Of a DNA stretch of 64,000 bases, positions 32,924 to 42,870 are shown in pieces (within the stretch, counting starts at the first letter, position 1; the number at the start of each line of letters is the position of its first letter). The DNA is taken from the NCBI RefSeq assembly GCF_002284575.1, contig NZ_NPKJ01000060.1, positions 234,515-298,514 on the forward strand. Direction: 5' to 3'. A model generated the notes under the pieces. That model saw only the letters and a list, made by a program, of their open reading frames with translations, was not told the origin of the DNA and did not search any database. The DNA comes from Mesorhizobium temperatum. GTDB taxonomy: Bacteria; Pseudomonadota; Alphaproteobacteria; Rhizobiales; Rhizobiaceae. Position numbers and translations under genes: made by a program.

Positions 32924-34360
32924 TCAGAAAAATGTCTTGGCGGCGGCTTCGGCATAGGTGCCGATCGGCCCGCCGATCAGCACGTAGAACAGCACGAAGG
33001 CGCCGCAGACGCCGAGCACGACGCGAAGCTCGGTCGCCATCGGGACAAAGCCGCCGACCGGTTCGTCGAACCACATGATCTTGATGATGCGCAGATAGTA
33101 ATAGGCGCCCACCACCGAGGCCAGCACGCCGATGATCGCCAGCGCGTAGAGGTTGGCGTTGATGGCGGCGAGGAACACGTACCACTTCCCCCAGAAGCCG
33201 GCGAGCGGCGGAATGCCGGCCAGCGAGAACATCAGGATAGTCAGGATCGTCGCCATGATCGGATTGGTCGACGACAGGCCGGCGAGATCGCTGATCTGTT
33301 CGACATTGCCTTCCTTGCGCCGCATGGCGAGGATGAAGGCGAAGGTGCCGAGCGTCATCACCAGATAGATCAGCATGTAGATGGCGACGCCGCGCACGCC
33401 GGCCTGGCTGTTGGCGGCGAGGCCGACCAGCGCGTAGCCCATATGGCCGATGGAGGAATAGGCCATCAGCCGCTTAATGTTGGTCTGGCCGATCGCCGCG
33501 AAGGCGCCGAGCACCATCGAAGCGATCGAGATGAAGACGATGATCTGCTGCCAGTCGGCGGCGATCGGCTTGAACGCGCCCATGGTGACGCGCACGATCA
33601 GCGCCATCGCCGCCATCTTCGGCGCCGCCGCGAGGAAGGCCGTCACCGGCGTCGGCGCGCCTTCATAGACGTCGGGCGTCCACATATGGAACGGCACCGC
33701 CGATATCTTGAAGGCGAGACCGGCCAGCACGAAGACCAGGCCGAAGACGAGGCCAAGCTGCCGCTCGCCGCCGCCCAGCGCCGTGGCGATCTCCTGGAAC
33801 CCGGTGTTGCCGGTGTAGCCGTAGACAAGGCTGATGCCGTAAAGCAGCATGCCCGACGACAGTGCGCCGAGGACGAAATACTTCAACCCCGCCTCGGTCG
33901 AGCGCAGATTGTCCCGGTTGATCGCTGCCAGCACGTAGATCGCCAGCGACTGCAATTCGAGGCCGAGATAAAGCCCGATCATGCCGTTGGCCGAGATCAT
34001 CAGCATCATGCCGAGCGTGCACAGCAGGATCAGCACCGGATATTCGAACTTGTCGAAATGCTCCGCCTTGGCGAAGCGCATCGACATGACCAGCGTCACC
34101 GCCGACCCGATCAGCGCCAGCACCTTCATGAAACGGGCGAAGGGATCCTGGACGAAGGCTTCGCCGTAAGCGTTGCCCTGCCCGGTGGAAACGATCGTCC
34201 AGACGCCGGCAACCACCAGGAAGGCGACGGCAAGGCCGCTCACCGTGGTGGTGGTGTTGGCGCGCGAATAGGCGCCGAGCATCAGCAGCGCCAGGGCGCC
34301 GACTGCGAGGATCAGCTCTGGTGTCGAAAGCGACAGGCTGGAGAGAAGGTCCGGCGTCAT
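32924..34360 (-). CDS. nuoN: NADH-quinone oxidoreductase subunit N
   Basis: This 478-residue antiporter-like membrane subunit of complex I has about 14 helices. The proton-channel region around AYSSIGHMGYALVG and the conserved Lys/Glu helices of the NuoL/M/N family are present. ATG 34360 starts the protein at MTPDLLSSLSL; an in-frame TTG nine bases upstream is less likely. It is the last nuo gene and is followed after 4 bases by birA. Confidence 0.95.
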   Translation of the reverse strand: MTPDLLSSLSLSTPELILAVGALALLMLGAYSRANTTTTVSGLAVAFLVVAGVWTIVSTGQGNAYGEAFVQDPFARFMKVLALIGSAVTLVMSMRFAKAEHFDKFEYPVLILLCTLGMMLMISANGMIGLYLGLELQSLAIYVLAAINRDNLRSTEAGLKYFVLGALSSGMLLYGISLVYGYTGNTGFQEIATALGGGERQLGLVFGLVFVLAGLAFKISAVPFHMWTPDVYEGAPTPVTAFLAAAPKMAAMALIVRVTMGAFKPIAADWQQIIVFISIASMVLGAFAAIGQTNIKRLMAYSSIGHMGYALVGLAANSQAGVRGVAIYMLIYLVMTLGTFAFILAMRRKEGNVEQISDLAGLSSTNPIMATILTILMFSLAGIPPLAGFWGKWYVFLAAINANLYALAIIGVLASVVGAYYYLRIIKIMWFDEPVGGFVPMATELRVVLGVCGAFVLFYVLIGGPIGTYAEAAAKTFF

Positions 34361-34378
34361 GGTTCGCAAACCTCTCAG

Positions 34379-35884
34379 TCAGTTCGCCGCCGCGGTTTGC
34401 GCGGTGTCGATGGATGCGGTGACATTGGTAACGAGCGCCTTGACCGATTCGGCCGTCGCGTCGAAGACCGGCGCCGGGTAGACGCCGAAGAAGATGACCA
34501 GCGCGGCCAGCGGATAGATGATCACCTTCTCGCGCGCCGACAGGTCGAGCAGGCCTTTCAGGCTGTCCTTGGTCAGAGCGCCGAAGATCACCCGGCGATA
34601 GAGCCAGAGCGCATAGGCCGCCGACAGGACGACGCCAGTGGCGGCGAAGAACGCCACCCAGGTGTTGACCCGGAACACGCCGAGCATGGTCAGGAACTCG
34701 CCGACGAAGCCGCTGGTGCCGGGCAGGCCGACATTGGCCATGGTGAAGATCATGAACACGGTGGCGTATTTCGGCATGTTGTTGACCAGCCCGCCATAGG
34801 CGTCGATGTCGCGCGTGTGCATGCGGTCATAGATGACGCCGACGCAGAGGAACAGCGCGCCTGAAACCAGGCCGTGCGACAGCATCTGGAAGATCGCCCC
34901 CTGGACGCCTTCCTGGTTCATCGCGAAGATGCCCATGGTGACGAAGCCCATATGGGCGACCGACGAATAGGCGATCAGCTTCTTCATGTCCTCCTGCATC
35001 AGCGCCACCAGCGAGGTGTAGATGATGGCGACGACGGACAGCGCGAAGACCAGCGGCGCGAACATCTCCGAGGCGATCGGAAACATCGGCAGCGAAAAGC
35101 GCAGGAAGCCATATCCGCCCATCTTGAGCAGGATGGCGGCCAGGATCACCGAACCGGCCGTCGGCGCCTCGACATGCGCGTCCGGCAGCCAGGTGTGCAC
35201 CGGCCACATCGGCATCTTCACGGCAAAGGAGGCGAAGAAGGCGAGCCATAGCCAGGTCTGCATGGTGGCCGGGAAGTTGTGCGTCAGCAACGTCGGGATG
35301 TCGGTGGTGCCGGACTGGAAGAACATCGCCATGATGGCGAGCAGCATCAGCACCGAGCCGGCCAGCGTATAGAGGAAGAACTTGAACGAGGCGTAGACGC
35401 GCCGCTTGCCGCCCCACACGCCGATGATGATGAACATCGGGATCAGGCCGGCTTCGAAGAAGACGTAGAACAAAACGATGTCGAGCGCACAGAACACGCC
35501 GATCATCAGCGTCTCCAGCAGCAGGAAGGCGATCATGTAGGCCTTGACGCGCTTCTCGATCGATTCCCACGAAGCCAGGATGCAGAGCGGCATCAGGAAG
35601 GTGGTCAGGATGACGAACAGCATGGAGATGCCGTCAACGCCCATATGGTAGGAGATGCCGGAATCCAGCCAGGCAAACTTCTCGACGAACTGGAATCCAG
35701 GCTCCGAATTGTCGAAGCCGGTCCAGATGAACAGCGAGATGATGAAGGTGATGCTCGTCGTCCACAACGCGATGGCGCGGATGTTGCGGCGGGCATTCTC
35801 GCTGTCGTCATTGATCAGCAGAATGAACAGCACACCAACCAGCGGCAGGAAGGTGACCAGCGAGAGGATCGGCCAGGCGGTCAT
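34379..35884 (-). CDS. nuoM: NADH-quinone oxidoreductase subunit M
   Basis: This 501-residue antiporter-like proton-pumping subunit shows the Glu of FFEAGLIPMFIIIG on helix 5 and HTWLPDAHVEAPTAGSV near 225-241. LIAYSSVAHMGFVTMG follows; all are conserved in the Mrp-antiporter family. It starts one base within the nuoL stop (TGATG). The fold is complete with about 14 helices. Confidence 0.96.
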   Translation of the reverse strand: MTAWPILSLVTFLPLVGVLFILLINDDSENARRNIRAIALWTTSITFIISLFIWTGFDNSEPGFQFVEKFAWLDSGISYHMGVDGISMLFVILTTFLMPLCILASWESIEKRVKAYMIAFLLLETLMIGVFCALDIVLFYVFFEAGLIPMFIIIGVWGGKRRVYASFKFFLYTLAGSVLMLLAIMAMFFQSGTTDIPTLLTHNFPATMQTWLWLAFFASFAVKMPMWPVHTWLPDAHVEAPTAGSVILAAILLKMGGYGFLRFSLPMFPIASEMFAPLVFALSVVAIIYTSLVALMQEDMKKLIAYSSVAHMGFVTMGIFAMNQEGVQGAIFQMLSHGLVSGALFLCVGVIYDRMHTRDIDAYGGLVNNMPKYATVFMIFTMANVGLPGTSGFVGEFLTMLGVFRVNTWVAFFAATGVVLSAAYALWLYRRVIFGALTKDSLKGLLDLSAREKVIIYPLAALVIFFGVYPAPVFDATAESVKALVTNVTASIDTAQTAAAN

Positions 35885-37872
35885 CAGAGCATCATCCAGG
35901 TGACGAGTGCGGCAACGCCGATCAGCATGGCGAAGGCATAGTGATAGAGGTAGCCGGTCTGCAGCTTGACGACCCGGTTGGTGACGTCGACGACGCGCGC
36001 CGAAACGCCGTCCGGACCGAGCCCGTCGATCACGGTGCCGTCACCGGTCTTCCACAGGAAGTGGCCGAGGCGTTTTGCCGGCCGCACGAACAGGAGGTCG
36101 TAGAGTTCGTCGAAATACCACTTGTTGAGCAGGAAGGCGTAGAGCCCGCGATGCTGCGCCGCCAAATTCTTCGGCATTTCCGGCGCGCGGATGTAGAATT
36201 GCCAGGCAATCGCAAAGCCGATCAGCATGGCGATGAACGGCGCCAGCTTCACCCATAACGGCACTTCGTGGATGTCGTGCAGGATGTGGTTTTCCGGCAG
36301 CGTGAACAGCGACGCCTTCCAGAACTCGGCATAGCCCTCGCCGATGAAGGCGCCATGGAAGATCACGCCGGCGAACAGCGAGCCCGCCGCCAAGATGAAC
36401 AGCGGCACCAGCATGACCGGCGGCGATTCATGGACATGGTGCATGACCTCGTGGCTCGCCCGCGGCTGGCCGTGGAAGGTCATGAAGATCAGCCGCCAGG
36501 AATAGAAGCTGGTGAAGCAGGCCGCGACGACCAGCAGCACGAACGCAAGGCCGGCGACCGGATTGTGCGCGGCAAAGGCGCTTTCGATGATCGCGTCCTT
36601 GGAGAAGAAGCCGGCGGTGCCGATGACCGTCACCGGAATGCCGACGCCGGTCAGCGCCAGCGTACCGATCACCATCATCCAGTAGGTCTTCGGAATGAGC
36701 GTTCTGAGGCCGCCCATCTTGCGCATGTCCTGTTCATCGGAGACGGCGTGGATCACCGAGCCCGAGCCCAGGAACAGCAGCGCCTTGAAGAAGGCATGCG
36801 TGAACAGATGGAAGATCGCCGCGCCATAGGCGCCGACACCGAGCGCGACGAACATGTAGCCGAGCTGCGAGCAGGTCGAATAGGCGATGACGCGCTTGAT
36901 GTCGTTCTGGACGAGGCCGACGGTCGCCGCGAAGAAGGCGGTGAAGGCGCCGATGAAGGTGACCACGATCAGCGCCGAATGCGACAGTTCGAACAGCGGC
37001 GACAGCCGCGCCAGCATGAACACGCCGGCCGTCACCATGGTGGCGGCATGGATGAGCGCCGAAACCGGCGTCGGGCCTTCCATGGCGTCCGGCAGCCAGG
37101 TGTGCAGCGGCACCTGTGCCGACTTGCCCATGGCGCCCATGAACAAAAGCAGGCACACGACGGTCATCGCAGCCTGCTTGTCGAGCGCATAGCCAAGGAA
37201 GGTCAGCACGGCTGCCCCCTCGGGGGCGCCTTCGGCCGGAATGAACGTCGCAGCATTGGCGAAGATGGTGCCGAGATTGACCGAGCCGAACAGCACGAAC
37301 ACACCGAAGATGCCGAGCGCAAAGCCGAAATCGCCGATGCGGTTGACGACGAAGGCCTTGATCGCGGCGGCATTGGCCGACGGCTTCTTGTACCAGAAGC
37401 CGATCAGCAGATAGGAGGCGAGGCCGACCCCTTCCCAGCCAAAGTACATCTGCACGAGGTTGTCCGCCGTCACCAGCATCAGCATGGCGAAGGTGAACAG
37501 CGACAGATAGGCGAAGAAGCGCGGCCGGTTCGGGTCGTGATGCATGTAGCCGATCGAGTAGATGTGGACCAGCGCCGAGACCGTGTTGACCACAACCAGC
37601 ATCACCACCGTCAGCGTGTCGATGCGCAGCGCCCATGCGGCCTCTAATCCGCCCGACTGGATCCAGCGCATCACCGGCACAGTGAACACCTCGCCCTCGC
37701 CGAAACCGACGGCGAAGAGGGCGACCCACGACAGCACGGCTGATATCACCAACAAGCCGGAGGTGATGTATTCGGATGCCTTGGCGCCGAGCGACGTGCC
37801 GAACAGGCCGACGATCAGGAAGCCGAGCAGAGGAAGGAAGACGATGGCCTGATACATGGTGGTTTCCGTCAA
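35884..37872 (-). CDS. nuoL: NADH-quinone oxidoreductase subunit L
   Basis: This 662-residue distal antiporter-like subunit contains YFGWEGVGLASYLLIGFWY, HTWLPDAMEGPTPVSALIH and IAYSTCSQLGYMFVALG. Its last about 150 residues comprise the lateral helix and final transmembrane helix that clamp NuoM and NuoN. Start and stop overlap nuoK and nuoM by a few bases, indicating coupled translation. Confidence 0.97.
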   Translation of the reverse strand: MTETTMYQAIVFLPLLGFLIVGLFGTSLGAKASEYITSGLLVISAVLSWVALFAVGFGEGEVFTVPVMRWIQSGGLEAAWALRIDTLTVVMLVVVNTVSALVHIYSIGYMHHDPNRPRFFAYLSLFTFAMLMLVTADNLVQMYFGWEGVGLASYLLIGFWYKKPSANAAAIKAFVVNRIGDFGFALGIFGVFVLFGSVNLGTIFANAATFIPAEGAPEGAAVLTFLGYALDKQAAMTVVCLLLFMGAMGKSAQVPLHTWLPDAMEGPTPVSALIHAATMVTAGVFMLARLSPLFELSHSALIVVTFIGAFTAFFAATVGLVQNDIKRVIAYSTCSQLGYMFVALGVGAYGAAIFHLFTHAFFKALLFLGSGSVIHAVSDEQDMRKMGGLRTLIPKTYWMMVIGTLALTGVGIPVTVIGTAGFFSKDAIIESAFAAHNPVAGLAFVLLVVAACFTSFYSWRLIFMTFHGQPRASHEVMHHVHESPPVMLVPLFILAAGSLFAGVIFHGAFIGEGYAEFWKASLFTLPENHILHDIHEVPLWVKLAPFIAMLIGFAIAWQFYIRAPEMPKNLAAQHRGLYAFLLNKWYFDELYDLLFVRPAKRLGHFLWKTGDGTVIDGLGPDGVSARVVDVTNRVVKLQTGYLYHYAFAMLIGVAALVTWMML

Positions 37873-38177
37873 CCCTTCATCATGTTCACGTCTTCGACCG
37901 CGATCGAACCGCGGTTGCGGAAGAAGACGACGAGAATGGCGAGGCCGATCGCCGCTTCAGCCGCTGCGACCGTCAGCACGAACATCGCGAACACCTGTCC
38001 GACGAGATCGCCGAGTGCAGCCGAGAAGGCGACGAAATTGATGTTGACCGCGAGCAGGATCAGCTCGATCGACATCAGGATGACGATGATGTTCCTGCGG
38101 TTGAGGAAAATGCCGAATACGCCGAGCGTGAACAGGATCGCCGATACGGTCAGATAGTGTGCGATGCCGACGACCAT
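37869..38177 (-). CDS. nuoK: NADH-quinone oxidoreductase subunit K
   Basis: This 102-residue subunit has three transmembrane helices. The two membrane Glu residues of the proton path are present in MSIELILLAVNINFV and AAAEAAIGLAILV. The stop overlaps the nuoL start, and the start is one base from the nuoJ stop. Ordinary for the family. Confidence 0.97.
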   Translation of the reverse strand: MVVGIAHYLTVSAILFTLGVFGIFLNRRNIIVILMSIELILLAVNINFVAFSAALGDLVGQVFAMFVLTVAAAEAAIGLAILVVFFRNRGSIAVEDVNMMKG

Positions 38178-38178
38178 C

Positions 38179-38799
38179 TCAGATTCCTTCGCCCGTCTTG
38201 ACCTTGCGGATTTCCATTCCCGTTGCCGGCGTGCGGCCGACCTGGGCTGATATCGACTGCCGCTTAATGCCCGGCTTGTGGCGCAGCGTCAGGACGATGG
38301 CGCCGATCATGGCGACCAGCAGCACAAGGCCGGCAATCTGGAAATAGTAGAGGTAGTCCGTATAGAGGATGTCGCCGAGCGCAGCCGTGTTCGAGCGTGC
38401 GGCAAGGTCCGGAATGGGTTTCGAAACCGTCGCGGCCAGTTGCGGCGCGAACGAATAGCCGCCGAGCACGACGATCAGCTCAGCCGCCAGGATCAGCCCG
38501 ACCAGCGCGCCGATCGGTGCGTATTGCAGGGCGCCTTCCTTCATTTCGGCGAAATCGACGTCGAGCATCATGACGACGAACAGGAACAGCACCATGACCG
38601 CCCCGACATAGACGACGAGCAGGATCATCGCCAGGAACTCGGCGCCGGTCAGCATGAACAGGCCCGCAGCGTTGAAGAAGGTCAGGATCAGGAACAGCAC
38701 CGAATGCACGGGATTGCGCGCCGAAATGACCATGAACGCCGACGCCACCGCGACAAAGGCGAAGAGGTAGAAAAAGGCCGCCTCTAGTCCATTCAGCAT
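38179..38799 (-). CDS. nuoJ: NADH-quinone oxidoreductase subunit J
   Basis: This 206-residue subunit has five transmembrane helices. The pi-bulge helix region VYVGAVMVLFLFVVMMLDV near 63-81 is typical. The soluble C-terminal tail is Arg/Lys rich. A 124-base spacer without visible genes separates it from nuoI, the longest gap among the late nuo genes. Confidence 0.95.
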   Translation of the reverse strand: MLNGLEAAFFYLFAFVAVASAFMVISARNPVHSVLFLILTFFNAAGLFMLTGAEFLAMILLVVYVGAVMVLFLFVVMMLDVDFAEMKEGALQYAPIGALVGLILAAELIVVLGGYSFAPQLAATVSKPIPDLAARSNTAALGDILYTDYLYYFQIAGLVLLVAMIGAIVLTLRHKPGIKRQSISAQVGRTPATGMEIRKVKTGEGI

Positions 38800-38923
38800 G
38801 GGTTCCCCCGGGGTTCCTGTCGGACCGGCTTTCGCACTGTCCGTTGTGTGCTTCGTTCCGCATCCGGTGCCGAAGCCGCGTGTTCCTTAAACGAGGCCCT
38901 TCGCCTCGTCCATGCGTCAAATG

Positions 38924-39415
38924 TCAGCGGTACGGCGCATCCAGCGAGATGTTGCGCGCCAGTTCGCGCTCCCAGCGGTCGCCATTGGCCAGCAGCTTGT
39001 CCTTGTCGTAATAAAGTTCCTCGCGCGTCTCGGTCGCGAACTCGAAATTCGGCCCCTCGACGATGGCGTCGACCGGGCAGGCCTCCTGGCAGAAGCCGCA
39101 ATAGATGCACTTCACCATATCGATATCGTAGCGCACGGTGCGGCGGGTGCCGTCGTTGCGGCGCGGGCCGGCCTCGATGGTGATGGCTTGCGCCGGGCAG
39201 ATCGCCTCGCACAATTTGCAGGCGATGCAGCGTTCCTCGCCGTTCGGATAGCGGCGCAGCGCATGCTCGCCACGGAAGCGCGGGCTCACCGGCCCCTTCT
39301 CGTGCGGATAGTTGATCGTCTCCTTCGGCGCGAAGAACTGGCGCATCGACAGGAAGAAAGCGCTGACGAAATCCTGCAGGAGCAGCGACTTTGCGGCTTG
39401 AGACAGCGTGCTCAT
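38924..39415 (-). CDS. nuoI: NADH-quinone oxidoreductase subunit I
   Basis: This 163-residue peripheral subunit carries two [4Fe-4S] clusters, N6a and N6b. They are bound by CIACKLCEAICPAQ near 63-76 and CIYCGFCQEACPVD near 102-115. An N-terminal amphipathic helix contacts the membrane arm. The ATG at 39415 overlaps the stop of the 85-residue membrane protein gene (ATGA), so nuoI translation is coupled to that gene and not directly to nuoH. Confidence 0.97.
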   Translation of the reverse strand: MSTLSQAAKSLLLQDFVSAFFLSMRQFFAPKETINYPHEKGPVSPRFRGEHALRRYPNGEERCIACKLCEAICPAQAITIEAGPRRNDGTRRTVRYDIDMVKCIYCGFCQEACPVDAIVEGPNFEFATETREELYYDKDKLLANGDRWERELARNISLDAPYR

Positions 39416-39669
39416 TCAGCACTCCCAAAAATCTGTATTGCAGCGATTGCGCCGAGAAATCCGAAAAAGACAGGCATCAGGAAACGGTACGCAAGTCTCG
39501 TAACAAACCCCAAGACCTGCTTGTCCCAGCCAAACACCGGCACTCGGTAGTTTGCTGCCAACCTTTGGTCCTGTTGCCGCAAAACATAGGGCAGCACAAC
39601 GACGTTGCCAAAGAGCGCAACAAGCACACCGGCAGCTGCGCCTAGCAAACCGACGGTCAGACTGCCCAT
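39412..39669 (-). CDS. Accessory membrane protein of 85 residues within the nuo operon
   Basis: I do not recognise a named family. The protein has two hydrophobic segments (about 4-30 and 58-82) joined by a basic/polar loop (RQQDQRLAANYRVPVFGWDK), so a two-pass inner-membrane protein is expected. Its start overlaps the nuoH stop and its stop overlaps the nuoI start, both by ATGA. It is therefore expressed in fixed proportion to complex I subunits. It could be an accessory subunit, an assembly factor near the NuoH/NuoI interface, or a neutral insertion. Codon use looks like the neighbours. Confidence 0.75.
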   Translation of the reverse strand: MGSLTVGLLGAAAGVLVALFGNVVVLPYVLRQQDQRLAANYRVPVFGWDKQVLGFVTRLAYRFLMPVFFGFLGAIAAIQIFGSAE

Positions 39670-40712
39670 CACGCAAACCCCGTGATCTTGAGGAACGCGG
39701 CGACAATCACCACCATCGCCAGCGAGATCGGCAGGAAGACCTTCCAGCCGAGCCGCATCAGCTGGTCGTAGCGGTAGCGCGGCACGAAGGCCTTCACCAT
39801 GGAGATCATGAAGAACACCAGGCAGACCTTGAGGACGAACCAGATCAGACCCGGCACCCAGGTGAAGGGAGCGAAGTCGAAGGGCGGCAGCCAGCCGCCG
39901 AGGAACAGGATCGTGGCCAGCGCGCACATCAGCACGATGGCGACATATTCGCCGAGGAAGAACAGCAAGAACGGCGTCGACGAATACTCGACCATATGGC
40001 CGGCGACGAGTTCCGATTCGGCTTCCACAAGGTCGAACGGTGGGCGGTTCGTCTCGGCCAGCGCCGAGATGAAGAAGATGACGAACATCGGGAACAGCGA
40101 CAGCCAATGCCAGTCGAGGAAGGTGTTGGGCAGGCCAACACGCGTGCCCAGCCCATCCTGCTGCGACAGCACGATATCGGACAGGTTGAGCGAGCCGACG
40201 CAAAGCAGCACGGTGACGATGACGAAGCCGATCGAGACTTCGTAGGACACCATCTGCGCCGCCGAGCGCAGCGCGCCGAGGAATGGGTATTTCGAGTTGG
40301 ACGCCCAGCCGCCCATGATCACGCCATAGACCTCGAGCGAGGAGATGGCGAAGACATAGAGGATGCCGACATTGACGTTGGCGATCGCCCAGCCCTCGTT
40401 GACCGGGATCACCGCCCAAGCCGAGATCGCCAGCACCGCCGAAACCAGCGGCGCCAGCAGAAAAACACCCTTGTTGGCGCCGGACGGAATCACCGGCTCC
40501 TTGAACACGAACTTCAGAAGGTCGGCGAAAGCCTGCAGCGTGCCCCACGGGCCGACGACGTTCGGGCCGCGGCGCAGCTGCACCGCCGCCCAGATCTTGC
40601 GATCCGCGTACAGGATGTAGGCGACGAAGATCAACAGCACCACGATCAGCACGACCGACTTCAGCAGGATGAGCAGCGCCGGCAGCACGTAGAAGGAGAA
40701 GAAGGTGTCCAT
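39669..40712 (-). CDS. nuoH: NADH-quinone oxidoreductase subunit H
   Basis: This 347-residue eight-helix subunit forms the quinone chamber with NuoB and NuoD. RRGPNVVGPWGTLQAFADLLKF is cut here to RRGPNVVGPWG near 44-54; GWASNSKYPFLGALRS and AETNRPPFDLVEAESELVAG are all intact. The start at ATG 40712 lies two bases after the nuoG stop; upstream in-frame codons overlap nuoG and lack homology. Confidence 0.96.
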   Translation of the reverse strand: MDTFFSFYVLPALLILLKSVVLIVVLLIFVAYILYADRKIWAAVQLRRGPNVVGPWGTLQAFADLLKFVFKEPVIPSGANKGVFLLAPLVSAVLAISAWAVIPVNEGWAIANVNVGILYVFAISSLEVYGVIMGGWASNSKYPFLGALRSAAQMVSYEVSIGFVIVTVLLCVGSLNLSDIVLSQQDGLGTRVGLPNTFLDWHWLSLFPMFVIFFISALAETNRPPFDLVEAESELVAGHMVEYSSTPFLLFFLGEYVAIVLMCALATILFLGGWLPPFDFAPFTWVPGLIWFVLKVCLVFFMISMVKAFVPRYRYDQLMRLGWKVFLPISLAMVVIVAAFLKITGFA

Positions 40713-40714
40713 GC

Positions 40715-42796
40715 TTATTCCGCCGCCTGCCTGAAGCCGTTTTTCGCCAGCGCCGAGCATTCCGCCATCACCGCGGAAGCCCGCGCGATCGGGTTGGTCA
40801 GGTAAAAGTCCTTGACCGGCGATGTGAAGGCGCCCTTGTTAAGCCGCCCGCCGAGCTTCGCCACCTTGGCGATATCGTCAGCGTTGCCGGCCGCGACCTG
40901 GTCGATGCGCGCGAGATGCGGGTATTCGCCATAGAGCTTTGCGCGAAGCTGCGGCAGCGAATCGAACGACAACTTCTTGCCCAGCACATCCGACAGCGCC
41001 CGCAGGATCGCCCAGTCCTCGCGCGCATCGCCCGGCGCGAAGCCGGCACGGTTGGTCTGCTGCACGCGGCCCTCGGTGTTGACGTAGGTGCCCGACTTTT
41101 CGGTATAGGCGGCGCCCGGGAGGATGACGTCGGCGCGGTGCGCGCCGTGGTCGCCATGCGTGCCGATATAGACGACGAAGGCGCCGCCGGTCTTGGCCAT
41201 GGCGATCTCATCGGCGCCGAGCAGGAACAGCACGTCCATATCGCCCAGCATGCCGGCGACGTTCTTGCCGCCCTCGCCCGGCACAAAGCCGACATCAAGA
41301 CCGCCGACGCGCCCCGCCGCAGTGTGCAGCACGGCAAAGCCGTTCCAGCCGGCTCTCGCGGCATTGACGGCGATGGCAAGCTTGGCCGCCTGGCCGAGCA
41401 CGGCCGCGCCATCTGAACGTGCCAGCGCACCTTGGCCGACGATAACAAGCGGATGCGTCGCCTTCTTCAGCACCTGGAAGAACTTGCCATTGCCGTCGGC
41501 CAGATCCTTCAGCGATTCCGTCCCGGCGCCGAGCTGTTCATAGTCGTAGCGCGTATCGCCGACATCGCCGATGACGCCGACCGGCAGGTTGCCGACCCGC
41601 CAGCGCTTGCGGATGCGAGCGTTGAGCAAGGACGCTTCGAAGCGCGGATTGGCGCCGATGATCAGCACCGCGTCGGCCTGCTCGATGCCCTCGATGGTCG
41701 GGTTGAAGATATAGCTTGCTCGGCCGAGCGACGGATCGAGCGCGGCGCCATCCTGGCGGCAGTCGGTGTTCTTCGAGCCGAGCGAGGCCATCAGCAGCTT
41801 CAGCGCATAGATCTCCTCGACGGCGGCGAGATCACCGGCAATGGCGCCGATCTTGTCGGGTGCGGTGCTCGACACCGCTTCCTTGATCGCGGAGAAAGCC
41901 TCGGCCCAGCTTGCAGGGGTCAGCTTGCCGTTCTTGCGGACGTATGGCCGGTCGAGGCGCTGAGTGCGCAAGCCGTCCCAGATGAAGCGGGTCTTGTCGG
42001 AAATCCACTCCTCGTTCACCGCCTCGTTGGTGCGCGGCAGGATGCGCATCACCTCGCGGCCTCTGGAATCGACGCGGATCGCCGAGCCGACGGCATCCAT
42101 AACATCGATGGATTCGGTCTTGGTCAGCTCCCACGGCCGCGCCTGGAAGGCGTAGGGTTTGGAGGTCAGCGCACCGACCGGGCAAAGGTCGATGACGTTG
42201 CCCTGCAGTTCCGAGGTCATCGCGCTTTCGAGATAGGTGGTGATCTCGGCGTCCTCGCCGCGGCCGATCAGGCCGAGCTCTGAAATGCCGGCGATTTCGG
42301 TGGTGAAGCGGACGCAGCGCGTGCAATGGATGCAACGGTTCATGATCGTCTTGACCAGCGGCCCGACATATTTGTCTTCGACCGCCCGCTTGTTCTCGTG
42401 ATAGCGCGAGGAATCGACGCCGAACGCCATCGCCTGGTCCTGCAGGTCGCACTCGCCGCCCTGGTCGCAGATCGGGCAATCGAGCGGATGGTTGATCAGC
42501 AGGAATTCCATCACGCCTTCCCTGGCCTTCTTGACCATCGGCGTGTTGGTGAAGATTTCCGGCGTTTCGCCATTCGGTCCCGGGCGCAGATCGCGCACGC
42601 CCATGGCACAGGATGCCTGCGGCTTGGGCGGCCCGCCCTTCACCTCGATCAGGCACATGCGGCAATTGCCGGCGATCGACAGCCGCTCATGGAAGCAGAA
42701 GCGCGGCACTTCCGCGCCGGCGTCCTCGGCTGCCTGCAGCAGCGTGTAGTGGTCGGGTACAGTAATCTCTTTCCCGTCGACCTTGAGCTTTGCCAT
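40715..42796 (-). CDS. nuoG: NADH-quinone oxidoreductase subunit G
   Basis: This 693-residue subunit is the largest of the peripheral arm. The N-terminal [2Fe-2S] ligands are in CFHERLSIAGNCRMC (34-48). Further Cys/His ligands are in CPICDQGGECDLQ (near 108-120), and CIHCTRCVRF (near 155-164) belongs to the [4Fe-4S] sites. The remainder is the molybdopterin-oxidoreductase-like domain without cofactor. The length is normal for alphaproteobacteria. A 74-base spacer separates it from the helix-hairpin-helix gene upstream. Confidence 0.96.
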   Translation of the reverse strand: MAKLKVDGKEITVPDHYTLLQAAEDAGAEVPRFCFHERLSIAGNCRMCLIEVKGGPPKPQASCAMGVRDLRPGPNGETPEIFTNTPMVKKAREGVMEFLLINHPLDCPICDQGGECDLQDQAMAFGVDSSRYHENKRAVEDKYVGPLVKTIMNRCIHCTRCVRFTTEIAGISELGLIGRGEDAEITTYLESAMTSELQGNVIDLCPVGALTSKPYAFQARPWELTKTESIDVMDAVGSAIRVDSRGREVMRILPRTNEAVNEEWISDKTRFIWDGLRTQRLDRPYVRKNGKLTPASWAEAFSAIKEAVSSTAPDKIGAIAGDLAAVEEIYALKLLMASLGSKNTDCRQDGAALDPSLGRASYIFNPTIEGIEQADAVLIIGANPRFEASLLNARIRKRWRVGNLPVGVIGDVGDTRYDYEQLGAGTESLKDLADGNGKFFQVLKKATHPLVIVGQGALARSDGAAVLGQAAKLAIAVNAARAGWNGFAVLHTAAGRVGGLDVGFVPGEGGKNVAGMLGDMDVLFLLGADEIAMAKTGGAFVVYIGTHGDHGAHRADVILPGAAYTEKSGTYVNTEGRVQQTNRAGFAPGDAREDWAILRALSDVLGKKLSFDSLPQLRAKLYGEYPHLARIDQVAAGNADDIAKVAKLGGRLNKGAFTSPVKDFYLTNPIARASAVMAECSALAKNGFRQAAE

Positions 42797-42870
42797 GTCG
42801 TCTCAAACCCCTGCGGACATTCCGCAATCTTTCTTTCCGGGCGCAGCCGAAACCGCGCCCGGCATTGAAT

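Noticed and set aside
32447..34864. An 805-codon plus-strand frame opposite birA, nuoN and nuoM
   Set aside because: Translation is low-complexity (His, Arg, Asp, Gln) and antisense to well-conserved complex I genes. Similar long antisense frames occur opposite nuoL, rnj and others; all are composition artefacts.
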